From Rhodanobacteraceae bacterium (GTDB lineage: Bacteria > Pseudomonadota > Gammaproteobacteria > Xanthomonadales > Rhodanobacteraceae): a stretch of 6,599 nt of DNA. Numbering within the stretch: position 1 is the stretch's first letter; every line of letters starts with the position of its first letter. Of the stretch, positions 1 to 6,599 are shown piece after piece. Under the pieces are notes generated by a model. That model did not search any database, was not told the origin of the DNA, and was given only the letters and a program-made list of their open reading frames with translations. The position numbers and the translations under genes are program-made. Location: assembly GCA_012270595.1 (NCBI GenBank), contig JAAXIA010000148.1, positions 1 through 6,599 of the forward strand, given 5' to 3'.

Positions 1-103
1 GGCCACGGCCTGAAGCGCATACGATCAACCCTGATCCCCGTTCATCCACCACAAATTCTTCCGCCAGCACCCTCCCTGGACAGGGGTTATGGCATCCGGA
101 CTC

Positions 104-1342
104 TCAAGCCACAGCACGGTGAGGTTCTTTTCTGGCGATACGTTCCAGGACACGCTCCATACGCACAAACACCTCCGCCAGGTCTTTCGGCTGCGGCAGC
201 AGGGTCAGGCGAAAATGTCGGCTGTGCGCTACGTTAAAACTACTGCCAGGCATCACCAGTACCGACTCTTCTTCCAGCAAACGCAATGCGAAAGCGCGAT
301 CATCGAAGTCGTTGATACGATCAGCGCGCACTTGCGGGAAAGCGTATAATGCCCCTGATGGGGGAACCAGTTCCAGATAGCTGCTGCGGGCAACGTTCTC
401 TATCACCGTGCGACGTGCCTCGTACAGGCGTCCACCCGGTGCCGTCAATGCCTGGATGGTCGGGGTTCCGTTTAATGCTGCGGAAATTGCCCATTGCGCG
501 ACAACATTGGGACACAGGCGCAACGAAGAAAGTAGCTGTAACGTATTGCGGTACGCTCTGGTTTGCTCGGGATCCCCCGATAAAGTCATCCAGCCCATGC
601 GATAACCACAAGCGCGATAAACCTTGCTCAGTCCGCCGAAGCTGACACATGGCAGCTCGCCGGCCAGTTTGGCCAAGGGATAAAAGGGCGTCGCGTCGTA
701 CAAAATCCCGTCATAGATCTCGTCGCACATCAGCAGTAACTTGTGCTCTGCGGCAATGGCGATCAGCTGCTCCAGCAAAGCGCGTGGGTAAACCGCACCA
801 GTTGGACTATTGGGATTTATGATGACCATCGCACGGGTACGCGGCGTGATCAGCGCGGCGACCTCAGCCGGATCAGGTAAATGCTGGTTTTGCGCCAGAC
901 AGCGGTAATAGCATGGCTTGCCACCGTTTAGCACAGTTACCGCGCTCCACAGCGGGTAATCCGGGCTGGGCATCAGCACTTCGTCACCTTCATTAAGCAA
1001 GGCACGCAGCGAGATGTCAATCATCTCACTGACGCCATTGCCCACAAAGGTACGCTCCAGATCGACATGACGTGCACCACAGGCCTGCCGCTGTGCAACG
1101 ATTGCCTCACGCGCTTCCCTTATACCTTGTTCGTTTTGATAGGCTCCACTGTCGCCCAGGTGTTCGCTAATGGCCTGACGCAGGTGCGCCGGAACTTCGA
1201 AACCGAACAAGCCTGGATTGCCAATGTTCAGCTTGATAATCGAGCGACCAGAGGCTTCCAGCGCACGGGCACGGCGCGCCAACTCACCGCGTATTTCATA
1301 GCGCACTTCTTTAAGGTACGCATTAGTTTTGACGGACGTCAC
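104..1342 (-). CDS. alaA: AlaA-like pyridoxal-phosphate aminotransferase (probable glutamate-pyruvate transaminase)
   Basis: This 412-residue protein is a fold-type I, class I/II aminotransferase. The closest family I recognise is E. coli AlaA, which moves the amino group of glutamate to pyruvate to make alanine in the cytoplasm. Visible motifs in order are KLNIGNPGLFGF near residues 37-48 (substrate end), GNGVSE at 101-106 (cofactor phosphate region), PDYPLW at 127-132, NPNSPTG at 176-182, CDEIYD at 206-211 (Asp207 and Tyr210 contact the cofactor), GLSKVYRACGYRMGW at 237-251 with Lys240 as the Schiff-base lysine, and FRLTLLP at 377-383 with Arg378 as the carboxylate-binding arginine. Length fits the family (about 405). 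The start is GTG, chosen because a GAGGA lies 9 bases upstream and the N-terminus lines up with AlaA. Ser179 replaces the usual Asn before PTG. Substrate specificity is inferred from resemblance; another amino-acid/2-oxoacid pair cannot be excluded. The gene is divergent from rsgA. Confidence 0.9.
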   Translation of the reverse strand: MTSVKTNAYLKEVRYEIRGELARRARALEASGRSIIKLNIGNPGLFGFEVPAHLRQAISEHLGDSGAYQNEQGIREAREAIVAQRQACGARHVDLERTFVGNGVSEMIDISLRALLNEGDEVLMPSPDYPLWSAVTVLNGGKPCYYRCLAQNQHLPDPAEVAALITPRTRAMVIINPNSPTGAVYPRALLEQLIAIAAEHKLLLMCDEIYDGILYDATPFYPLAKLAGELPCVSFGGLSKVYRACGYRMGWMTLSGDPEQTRAYRNTLQLLSSLRLCPNVVAQWAISAALNGTPTIQALTAPGGRLYEARRTVIENVARSSYLELVPPSGALYAFPQVRADRINDFDDRAFALRLLEEESVLVMPGSSFNVAHSRHFRLTLLPQPKDLAEVFVRMERVLERIARKEPHRAVA

Positions 1343-1351
1343 CGCAGGTGA

Positions 1352-1356
1352 TCCTC
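1352..1356 (-). promoter_or_regulatory. Ribosome binding site that fixes the GTG start of alaA
   Basis: Read on the minus strand this is GAGGA, 9 bases before the GTG codon at 1342-1340. No in-frame ATG lies nearby upstream. The nearest upstream ATGs (1365 and 1377) are in another frame, which ends in a TGA overlapping the GTG. The site therefore supports GTG as the real start. Confidence 0.6.
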
Positions 1357-1383
1357 AAAAGTCATGGCCGACAACATTGCCGG

Positions 1384-1389
1384 TATAAT
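1384..1389 (+). promoter_or_regulatory. Candidate -10 box for rsgA
   Basis: A perfect TATAAT lies on the plus strand in the divergent region, about 137 bases before the rsgA start. I see no good -35 hexamer 16-18 bases upstream and no TGn extension, so this is only a partial promoter match. A less good TATTAT at 1462-1467 is nearer the gene and also lacks a -35. Confidence 0.25.
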
Positions 1390-1462
1390 CACTGTCACAG
1401 CGCAGCACCCAAAGCCTTCGAAGAGCCTGCCAAGCCAGCAGCCACCTCCGTGCCTTCTGGGT

Positions 1463-1492
1463 ATTATATGGTGCATGTCTGGTGTATGTCCA
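1463..1492 (-). promoter_or_regulatory. Candidate sigma-70 promoter for alaA
   Basis: On the minus strand TGGACA (1492-1487; one mismatch to TTGACA) is followed after 18 bases by a perfect TATAAT (1468-1463). Transcription would begin near 1456 and give a leader of roughly 115 bases before the alaA GTG. The match is good by eye but rests on sequence alone. A weaker alternative on the same strand, TTATAC near 1389-1384, would give a much shorter leader. Confidence 0.42.
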
Positions 1493-1525
1493 TCCTACGC
1501 GGTACACGTCGGCATTATTCTCCCA

Positions 1526-2521
1526 ATGATCGAAACCCAGGACCTCAAGCGGCTACGCCATATCGGCTGGCGCGACCGACACCTGCCTGATCCCGGCCTG
1601 TACCTGGCACGCGTAGTGGCCCGGCATCGCGCCGCTTATCAGCTACATGACGGCAAGAAAGTCTTTGGCGCACAGTTTGCACAGTCCTTTTCCAAACGCG
1701 ATTCAGAAGTGTTCAAGTACCCGGTTGTCGGTGATTTTGTCGAAGTAAAGCCCGGCAGACCAGCTCAGATCATGCGTGTGCTCCCACGCCGCTCGGCCTT
1801 GTGGCGTGCTCAACCGGGCGCGCGTCATGCCCATCAGCTAATGGTAACCAACATAGATGTAGCATTGATCCTGACCGGACTGGATGGTGATTTCAATCCG
1901 GCAAGGATTGAGCGCTACCTGTCCCTCACCGATCATGCAGGCACCCAGGCGGTCGTCGTGCTAGGTAAACGTGACCTCTGCAAAAACGTGGAAGACCTCA
2001 TCGCGCAGCTGCGTGAACGCCTGCCTGCGCAGGTACCGATTCACGCCATTAACAGCAAGGATCCTGTCAGCGCCCGCGTGCTGGCAGACTACCTTAAGCC
2101 GGGCCGCAGCGCTGTGCTACTTGGCTCATCCGGTGCGGGCAAGTCCACACTGACCAACACCCTGCTCGGCGTGGACACCATGCCAACCGCAGCGGTCCGT
2201 CAGCACGACAGTCGTGGTCGCCATACCACGGTACAGCGTGCGCTAAAGCTTACCGGCGAGGAAAACCTCACGCTGTTCGCCGATATTGACAACCTGGCCA
2301 TGCAGTGTCGTTTTGCCAATTGCAAGCACGACAACGAGCCAGGTTGCCGTATACGCACTGCCTTGAGTACTGGAGCGCTAAGCCTTGCCCGCTGGCAACA
2401 CTACCTTAAGCTACACCGTGAGCGGCAGGGACAAGCAGGTATACTGAACCGCCAACACAAGCGCGCGGGATGGCACCCGGGATCTGCACGCAAAGCACGC
2501 GACAGAAACGAACCTGACTGA
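1526..2521 (+). CDS. rsgA: RsgA, small-subunit ribosome-assembly GTPase, lacking the G3 motif
   Basis: RsgA is a circularly permuted GTPase that helps late maturation of the 30S ribosomal subunit. The 331-residue product has an N-terminal OB-fold region (about 1-110), a G4-like GKRD at 147-150, the P-loop GSSGAGKST at 200-208, the G2 motif RGRHTT at 230-235, and a C-terminal zinc cluster with Cys261, Cys266, His268 and Cys274, followed by a basic tail. The odd point is between G2 and the zinc cluster: the sequence passes from HTTVQRA straight to LKLTGEENLTLFADI. In the family about 20 residues containing the DTPG (G3) motif sit there. The reading frame is otherwise open and family-like, so this looks like an in-frame deletion. 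The ATG at 1526 fits the family N-terminus (LKRLRHIGW). It has no clear Shine-Dalgarno sequence. The frame stays open upstream to 1364, but that extension (54 residues) looks non-coding. The family assignment is firm; GTPase activity is doubtful. Confidence 0.9.
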   Translation: MIETQDLKRLRHIGWRDRHLPDPGLYLARVVARHRAAYQLHDGKKVFGAQFAQSFSKRDSEVFKYPVVGDFVEVKPGRPAQIMRVLPRRSALWRAQPGARHAHQLMVTNIDVALILTGLDGDFNPARIERYLSLTDHAGTQAVVVLGKRDLCKNVEDLIAQLRERLPAQVPIHAINSKDPVSARVLADYLKPGRSAVLLGSSGAGKSTLTNTLLGVDTMPTAAVRQHDSRGRHTTVQRALKLTGEENLTLFADIDNLAMQCRFANCKHDNEPGCRIRTALSTGALSLARWQHYLKLHRERQGQAGILNRQHKRAGWHPGSARKARDRNEPD

Positions 2522-2660
2522 CACCATGCCCCTTTTTGAGAGGGACTGACCGCAAGCGGCGTGATAACCCCAGCCTTCACGATGCTACTATGTAAGCGCC
2601 TTTTGACGGGCAATGCCCACCTTGATTTTTCATCGCCTCAAGATAGCTTGCGTCTTCACC

Positions 2661-4958
2661 ATGAACCGTTTCGACTCCGACGACCTGCGCCAGGCCGCCC
2701 TCGACTATCATCGTCATCCACAACCCGGCAAGGTCAAAGTGCTGCCAGCCAAAACACTGGTGACCCAGCGCGACCTGTCGCTGGCCTACTCGCCGGGAGT
2801 CGCCCATGCCTGTCAGGCCATTGTGGATGATCCTGCTGCCGTCAACACATTGACAGCACGCGCAAACCTGGTGGCCGTGGTAACCAATGCCACCGCCGTA
2901 CTGGGTCTGGGTAATATAGGTCCGCTGGCCGCAAAGCCCGTGATGGAGGGCAAAGGGGTACTGTTCCAGAAATTTGCCGGCATTGATGTATTCGATATCG
3001 AGTTGAACGAGCATGATCCGGAGCGACTCGTTGACATTATCGCTGCCATGGAACCCACCTTTGGCGGTATCAACCTGGAAGACATCAAGGCCCCTGAATG
3101 TTTTATTGTCGAACGCAAACTACGCGAGCGCCTGAACATTCCGGTCTTCCACGATGACCAGCACGGCACGGCCATTATTGTGGGCGCAGCGGTGCTCAAT
3201 GCACTGAAAGTGGTGGGCAAGCGCATCGAAGAAATTACCATTGCCACTACTGGCGCAGGCGCTGCCGGCATTGCCTGCCTGGACATGTTGGTGGCGCTGG
3301 GTGCCAGGCCGGCGCACATCACCGCTCTGGATCTTGAGGGCGTGATCTACAAGGGTCGACCTGGACTTGATCCAGAAAAAGCACGTTACGCGCATGACAC
3401 AGAAAAACGCAGTCTGGCCGAGATCGTCGCAGGCGTGGACGTGTTCCTGGGCCTGTCCGCCGGCGGCATTCTGAAACCGGAAATGGTCACCACCATGGCC
3501 AGCAAACCGATCATTATGGCACTTGCCAACCCCGATCCGGAGATTTTGCCAGACGAAGCCAAACGGGTGCGTCCCGACTGTATTATCGCCACCGGTCGTT
3601 CAGACTACCCAAACCAAGTCAACAATGTACTATGCTTCCCTTACCTGTTTCGTGGCGCACTCGATGTTGGCGCCACCGTTATCAACGAGGCGATGAAGGT
3701 CGCATCTGTGCACGCCATCGCCAATCTGGCGCAGAAAGAAGCCTCTGATCTAGGCAGCGCCTATGGTGACGAAGTGTTCTCGTTCGGCCCAGACTATTTA
3801 ATTCCACGACCGTTCGACCCGCGCTTACTGACGATGCTGGCCCCAGCGGTCGCGCGAGCAGCCATGGATTCGGGGGTAGCCACACGCCCCATTGAAAACA
3901 TGGAGACCTACCGGGAAAAACTAGGTCAGTTCATCCACCGCACAGGGCTGATCATGAAGCCAGTGTACGACCGTGCACGCGCTGACATCAAGCGCGTAGT
4001 GTATGCCGAAGGTGAAGAAGAAACCGTGCTGCGCGCAGTACAGTCCGTTGTCGATGACAAGCTGGCCTTTCCCATTCTGATTGGAAGGCCCAATGTTATT
4101 AACAAGCGTATCCAGCGCCTGGGTTTGCGTATTCGTCAGGGTGAGGACTTTGAACTCACCAATATTCACGATGACATCCGCTTCACTGCCTACTGGAAGC
4201 AATACCATGCGATGACCGAGCGCCGTGGTGTCACACCTGACGCCGCCAAAAACCTGATGCGCTCCCGTGATACCTTAATCGCTGCGATGATGGTCAAACG
4301 TGGTGAAGCCGATGCCATGATTTGCGGTCTGGTCGGTCGTTACCACAAAAAACTGGGTTACATACGCACTGTTTTCGGGTTGAACCCAGGCATCTCAAGC
4401 ACCTCGGCGATGACCGGCATCATCAACGACAAAGGAGCCTGGTTTTTCCTTGATACGCACGTCCAAGTTGACCCTGCTCCCGAACAGCTTGCTGAAGCCA
4501 CCGTACAAGCGGCCCATCGTCTGAAACTGTTTGGCATGGAAGCCAAGATCGCCTTGTTATCGCATTCCAACTTCGGCAGCCACAACAACCCCAGCGCAAT
4601 AAAAATGCGCGAAGTGTGGCAGCTCCTGCGTCAGCGCGCTCCCCATCTGGATATGGATGGGGAAATGCAGGCTGATACCGCCTGGGACGAGGCCCTGCGT
4701 CGACGTATCTTCCCCAACACCAGACTTGCAGGCAATGCAAACCTGTTTGTCCTGCCCAACCTCGATGCCGCCAACATCGCCTACAACATGGTGCGCGTCA
4801 TGACCGACGGCGTGGCCATTGGACCCATCCTGATGGGGATAGATAAACCCGCCTACATTGCCACAGCCAGCTCCAGCGTGCGCAGAGTGGTCAATATCAC
4901 CGCCATTGCAGCGCTGGATGGGCAGATTCGCTCCCACCAGGCAGCGGCGAACAGCTAA
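2661..4958 (+). CDS. maeB: MaeB, malic enzyme fused to a phosphotransacetylase-like domain
   Basis: The enzyme oxidatively decarboxylates malate to pyruvate and CO2 with reduction of NAD(P); MaeB types usually prefer NADP. The 765-residue length matches E. coli MaeB (759). The malic domain (about 1-175) shows SLAYSPGVA at 40-48 with catalytic Tyr43, [18 protein letters not shown] with Lys104 as the likely catalytic lysine, the metal ligands Glu140-Asp141, and FHDDQHGT at 163-170. The Rossmann domain follows, with GAGAAG at 198-203, ANPDPE at 289-294 and SDYPNQVNN at 314-322. From about residue 430 to 760 there is a phosphotransacetylase-like domain, with [14 protein letters not shown] (633-640), DGEMQAD (666-672) and LPNLDAAN (698-705). 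In characterised homologues this domain has no transacetylase activity; it supports oligomerisation and acetyl-CoA feedback. The start at 2661 matches the family N-terminus, although no clear ribosome binding site precedes it. The gene lies 139 bases after rsgA. Confidence 0.96.
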   Translation: MNRFDSDDLRQAALDYHRHPQPGKVKVLPAKTLVTQRDLSLAYSPGVAHACQAIVDDPAAVNTLTARANLVAVVTNATAVLGLGNIGPLAAKPVMEGKGVLFQKFAGIDVFDIELNEHDPERLVDIIAAMEPTFGGINLEDIKAPECFIVERKLRERLNIPVFHDDQHGTAIIVGAAVLNALKVVGKRIEEITIATTGAGAAGIACLDMLVALGARPAHITALDLEGVIYKGRPGLDPEKARYAHDTEKRSLAEIVAGVDVFLGLSAGGILKPEMVTTMASKPIIMALANPDPEILPDEAKRVRPDCIIATGRSDYPNQVNNVLCFPYLFRGALDVGATVINEAMKVASVHAIANLAQKEASDLGSAYGDEVFSFGPDYLIPRPFDPRLLTMLAPAVARAAMDSGVATRPIENMETYREKLGQFIHRTGLIMKPVYDRARADIKRVVYAEGEEETVLRAVQSVVDDKLAFPILIGRPNVINKRIQRLGLRIRQGEDFELTNIHDDIRFTAYWKQYHAMTERRGVTPDAAKNLMRSRDTLIAAMMVKRGEADAMICGLVGRYHKKLGYIRTVFGLNPGISSTSAMTGIINDKGAWFFLDTHVQVDPAPEQLAEATVQAAHRLKLFGMEAKIALLSHSNFGSHNNPSAIKMREVWQLLRQRAPHLDMDGEMQADTAWDEALRRRIFPNTRLAGNANLFVLPNLDAANIAYNMVRVMTDGVAIGPILMGIDKPAYIATASSSVRRVVNITAIAALDGQIRSHQAAANS

Positions 4959-4967
4959 TATACCACG

Positions 4968-5002
4968 GGCCTGCAAGCCTCTTGCAAGGCCATGTATTTT
5001 CT
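4968..5002 (+). terminator. Probable Rho-independent terminator after maeB
   Basis: Ten bases after the maeB stop, GGCCTGCAAG (4968-4977) can pair with CTTGCAAGGCC (4981-4991), with one bulged base and a 3-base loop. It is followed by ATGTATTTTCT, which is T-rich but not a perfect U-tract. Stem strength and placement fit a terminator; the weak tail lowers confidence. Confidence 0.5.
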
Positions 5003-5158
5003 ATCCACCATTTTTGGAGGCCTGGCAGGCTCTTTAAAACCACTCTATTAAAACCACGCGCATGGCTTATTGCCATTGTTACACTTAGCTGGTTTTTATA
5101 TACAGGCAGCCGATGCTTTTCACGTAAAAATGATAACCAACGACGCATCTCTATCAGG

Positions 5159-5548
5159 GTCGTGCACCAGCGTATCATGCGACCTTTGCCAAAGGGGCGC
5201 GCGTTGCAAGGTAGCTTCCTTGGCAAGGGTGCGAGAGTGTTAGCCGACAGTGGCTATGATGGGCCGGGATCTGCCCAGAACCTGAAAAGGATCCTTCAAA
5301 GTGCGTACGTGGCGGTGCTGCCTACCAGGCGCAGTGAATCGCAACGCTTCAAACTTATACTTAATAAGGCTCTGAGTAGCTCAGCGCAAGTTTTGCCAGG
5401 ACTTAACAGAGGTGCCAGCGGCGATAAAAACATAGCCGAATGCTTTCATCCGTTTGGCCTTCCTCGCTTTGCTGATTTTAAGAATATCGTAAACAGATGC
5501 CAGGCTGCCACAGGGCACAGGATGGCCCGCTTGTTTGCTATTTCGTGA
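5159..5548 (+). pseudogene. Possible decayed DDE transposase fragment (IS5-like)
   Basis: The plus-strand frame reads KGARVLADSGYDG (about 5225-5260) and, further on, AVLPTRRSE. It then shows DKNIAECFHPFG (about 5423-5460), and a tail with spaced Phe, Arg and Ala residues ends at a TGA at 5546-5548. This order resembles the C-terminal half of IS5-type transposases: an ADKGYD block holding a catalytic Asp, a VIP-x-R segment, and a VE-x-x-F block holding the catalytic Glu. The Asp-to-Glu spacing here (about 64 residues) is somewhat longer than I expect, and the conserved FRRIATRY block is not clear. There is no N-terminal half and I see no terminal inverted repeats. If real, it is an old, inactive remnant. 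It could also be a chance open frame. Confidence 0.35.
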
Positions 5549-5616
5549 CGACACACTCTAGCGGTCCGGTAGTGCTGCCGGGGAACTCTGGCCACCCAAA
5601 ACACAGGAACATGGCA

Positions 5617-5631
5617 TCACGTGTGACGTGA
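5617..5631. repeat. 15-bp inverted repeat upstream of aceE, possible operator
   Basis: TCACGT and ACGTGA form a perfect 6-bp inverted repeat around a GTG centre. It lies 12 bases upstream of the candidate aceE -35 box, where an activator or repressor of aceE could bind. It does not resemble the E. coli PdhR operator (ATTGGT-N3-ACCAAT). I cannot assign a regulator, and a repeat this short can arise by chance. Confidence 0.3.
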
Positions 5632-5643
5632 ACCAGAACTACC

Positions 5644-5673
5644 TTGGCGATAAGTCGGCAGGCACGCTAGAAT
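5644..5673 (+). promoter_or_regulatory. Candidate sigma-70 promoter for aceE
   Basis: TTGGCG (5644-5649) and TAGAAT (5668-5673) are separated by 18 bases. Transcription would begin near 5680, giving a leader of about 80 bases. Its position after the maeB terminator and just ahead of aceE makes an independent aceE promoter plausible. Confidence 0.4.
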
Positions 5674-5748
5674 TGGAACGTTGGCCACCTCTGTTTCGCA
5701 GCCGGTGGCGTGCTCTAGTCCCCAGGCATCTGTGCCACCTGGCCCAGC

Positions 5749-5753
5749 GGAGA
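5749..5753 (+). promoter_or_regulatory. Ribosome binding site of aceE
   Basis: GGAGA lies 7 bases before the ATG at 5761. An in-frame TAG at 5716-5718 closes the frame upstream, and no other in-frame ATG lies between that stop and 5761, so this site fixes the aceE start. Confidence 0.7.
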
Positions 5754-5760
5754 ATTGTTT

Positions 5761-6599
5761 ATGGATCAGCTCGATGACATCCTGCATCAGGACATCGACC
5801 CCACTGAAACCCAGGAGTGGATCGACTCGCTTCGTGCCGTCCTTGAGCACGATGGTAAGGAACGTGCGCATTTTTTGCTGGAGCAGATGGTCGATACCGA
5901 GCGCCACACTGGCAGCCACCTGCCGTTCAGCCTGACAACGGGATACACCAACACCATTGCCCCAGAACGGGAAAGCAGGTGCCCGGGTGATCCGGAGATA
6001 GAATGGCGCATCCGTTCGTTGATTCGCTGGAACGCCATGGCCATGGTGGTACGCACCAACCGTAAAGCCGGTTCACTGGGCGGCCATATTGCCAGCTTCG
6101 CCTCTAGCGCCACTTTGTACGATGTCGGCTTTAACCATTTCTGGCGCGCTGCCAGCGCTACCCACCCCGGCGACCTGATCTTCTACCAGGGGCATTCCAG
6201 TCCGGGCATCTACGCCCGTTCGTTTCTTGAAGGACGCATCGACGCAGACCAGATGGACCTGTTTCGCAGTGACGTGCTCGCACCACAGCGTTCGCTCACT
6301 TCCTACCCCCACCCGTGGCTGATGCCAGATTACTGGCAAGTACCCACGGTGTCGATGGGACTGGGGCCTATTCAGGCGATCTACCAGGCGCAGTTCATGC
6401 GCTATCTGGAAAACCGTGGATTGATGCCGGCATGTGATCGCAAGGTCTGGTGCTTTCTGGGCGACGGCGAAGTGGATGAACCCGAATCGCTGGGCGCCAT
6501 TGCGCTAGCCGGTCGGGAAGCACTGGATAATCTGATTTTTGTAGTCAACTGCAACTTGCAGCGTCTGGATGGTCCGGTGCGCGGCAACGGCAAGATCAT
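5761..6599 (+). CDS. aceE: AceE, pyruvate dehydrogenase E1 component, 5' part only (cut by window end)
   Basis: AceE is the thiamine-diphosphate-dependent, homodimeric E1 of the pyruvate dehydrogenase complex. It decarboxylates pyruvate and passes the acetyl group to the lipoyl domains of E2 (AceF), feeding acetyl-CoA to the TCA cycle. The window holds the first 279 codons of a protein that is usually about 885-890 residues; the frame is still open at the last base. Clear family blocks are RIRSLIRWNAMAMV (83-96), LGGHIASFASSATLYDVGFNHF (106-127) with His109, YQGHSSPGIYARSFLEGR (142-159) with His145, SYPHPWLMPDYWQVPTVSMGLGP (181-203), and the thiamine-diphosphate motif from GDGEVDEPES (234-243) to NCNLQRLDGPVRGNGK (263-278). 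His109 and His145 correspond to the active-site His106 and His142 of the E. coli enzyme. Nothing is broken in the visible part. No pdhR-like gene precedes it, unlike in E. coli. aceF is expected downstream but lies outside the window. Confidence 0.96.
   Translation, partial: MDQLDDILHQDIDPTETQEWIDSLRAVLEHDGKERAHFLLEQMVDTERHTGSHLPFSLTTGYTNTIAPERESRCPGDPEIEWRIRSLIRWNAMAMVVRTNRKAGSLGGHIASFASSATLYDVGFNHFWRAASATHPGDLIFYQGHSSPGIYARSFLEGRIDADQMDLFRSDVLAPQRSLTSYPHPWLMPDYWQVPTVSMGLGPIQAIYQAQFMRYLENRGLMPACDRKVWCFLGDGEVDEPESLGAIALAGREALDNLIFVVNCNLQRLDGPVRGNGKI

Larger units (their letters stand above)
4959..5760. other. 802-bp spacer between maeB and aceE without an intact gene
   Basis: After the hairpin, bases about 5000-5150 are visibly more AT-rich than the flanking genes and carry no recognisable coding sequence. 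A translated frame of the plus strand is open across 4982-5548, but it begins inside the terminator hairpin, and its first 50 or so residues resemble nothing I know. Bases 5159-5548 contain the possible transposase remnant described separately. Bases 5549-5760 are the aceE upstream region, with an inverted repeat, a promoter-like pair and the aceE ribosome binding site. A second potential hairpin there, GCCACC (5684-5689) with GGTGGC (5704-5709), has a 14-base loop and would fall in the aceE leader. Confidence 0.5.

Noticed and set aside
74..85. CCCTG-GA-CAGGG as a terminator for alaA
   Set aside because: The loop would be only two bases and no T-run follows on either strand.
1..103. Possible gene end or start at the left edge, including a minus-strand GTG at 70-68 with a GGGAGG directly before it
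   Set aside because: The purine-rich stretch touches the GTG with no spacing, the visible translation matches nothing I know, and the window ends too soon to judge.
89..349. Plus-strand open frame opposite the 3' end of alaA
   Set aside because: It lies entirely within the reverse complement of a clear aminotransferase and has no family features.
1364..1525. Upstream extension of rsgA to the ATG at 1364
   Set aside because: The extra 54 residues do not resemble the RsgA N-terminus, the region holds the divergent promoters, and the family N-terminus aligns from the ATG at 1526.
2551..2560. CCGC-AA-GCGG hairpin between rsgA and maeB
   Set aside because: The stem is four base pairs with a two-base loop and there is no U-tract; it is too weak to call a terminator.
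2603..2630. TTGACG followed by ATTTTT as a maeB promoter
   Set aside because: The -35 is good, but the -10 candidate matches the consensus poorly and no better hexamer lies at proper spacing.
2613..2660. ATG at 2613 as the maeB start
   Set aside because: The 16 extra residues have no counterpart in MaeB, whose usual N-terminus matches from the ATG at 2661; the 2613 start has no better ribosome binding site.
2577..3322. Open frames antisense to the 5' half of maeB
   Set aside because: They are shadows of a highly conserved malic-enzyme frame and contain no recognisable domains.
3950..4940. A separate phosphate acetyltransferase gene
   Set aside because: The domain is continuous in frame with the malic enzyme and has the MaeB architecture; it is a domain, not a second gene.
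5077..5106. TTGTTA ... TATATA as a promoter in the spacer
   Set aside because: The spacing is only 15 bases, and the nearest intact gene is more than 600 bases away, past a better promoter candidate.

Overview
The window is ordinary chromosomal DNA from a proteobacterium, most likely a gammaproteobacterium (a betaproteobacterium is possible). I base this on the AceE-type (homodimeric) pyruvate dehydrogenase E1, the MaeB-type malic enzyme fused to a phosphotransacetylase-like domain, an AlaA-like aminotransferase, and moderately GC-rich DNA. I cannot name the genus.

Layout: bases 1-103 hold no gene I can support. An AlaA-like aminotransferase gene (104-1342) lies on the minus strand and starts with GTG behind a clear ribosome binding site. 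A divergent intergenic region of about 180 bp follows, with TATAAT boxes on both strands. On the plus strand come rsgA, a ribosome-assembly GTPase (1526-2521), and maeB (2661-4958), which has a likely hairpin terminator just after its stop. The 800 bp from 4959 to 5760 hold no intact gene. They carry a decayed stretch that weakly resembles a DDE transposase, and then a plausible promoter and inverted repeat. The 5' third of aceE (5761 to the window end) completes the window.

Three of the four genes act at the pyruvate node: MaeB makes pyruvate from malate, AceE converts pyruvate to acetyl-CoA, and the AlaA-like enzyme exchanges pyruvate and alanine. They are not one operon, because alaA is divergent and maeB and aceE are separated by 800 bp with a probable terminator and a new promoter. 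RsgA is unrelated to this metabolism.

The most notable observation is that RsgA seems to have lost about 20 residues in frame, including the G3 (DTPG, Walker B) motif of its GTPase domain. The rest of the protein, including the P-loop and the zinc-binding cluster, is intact. I found no sign of a new multi-gene system, CRISPR array, RNA gene or complete mobile element.
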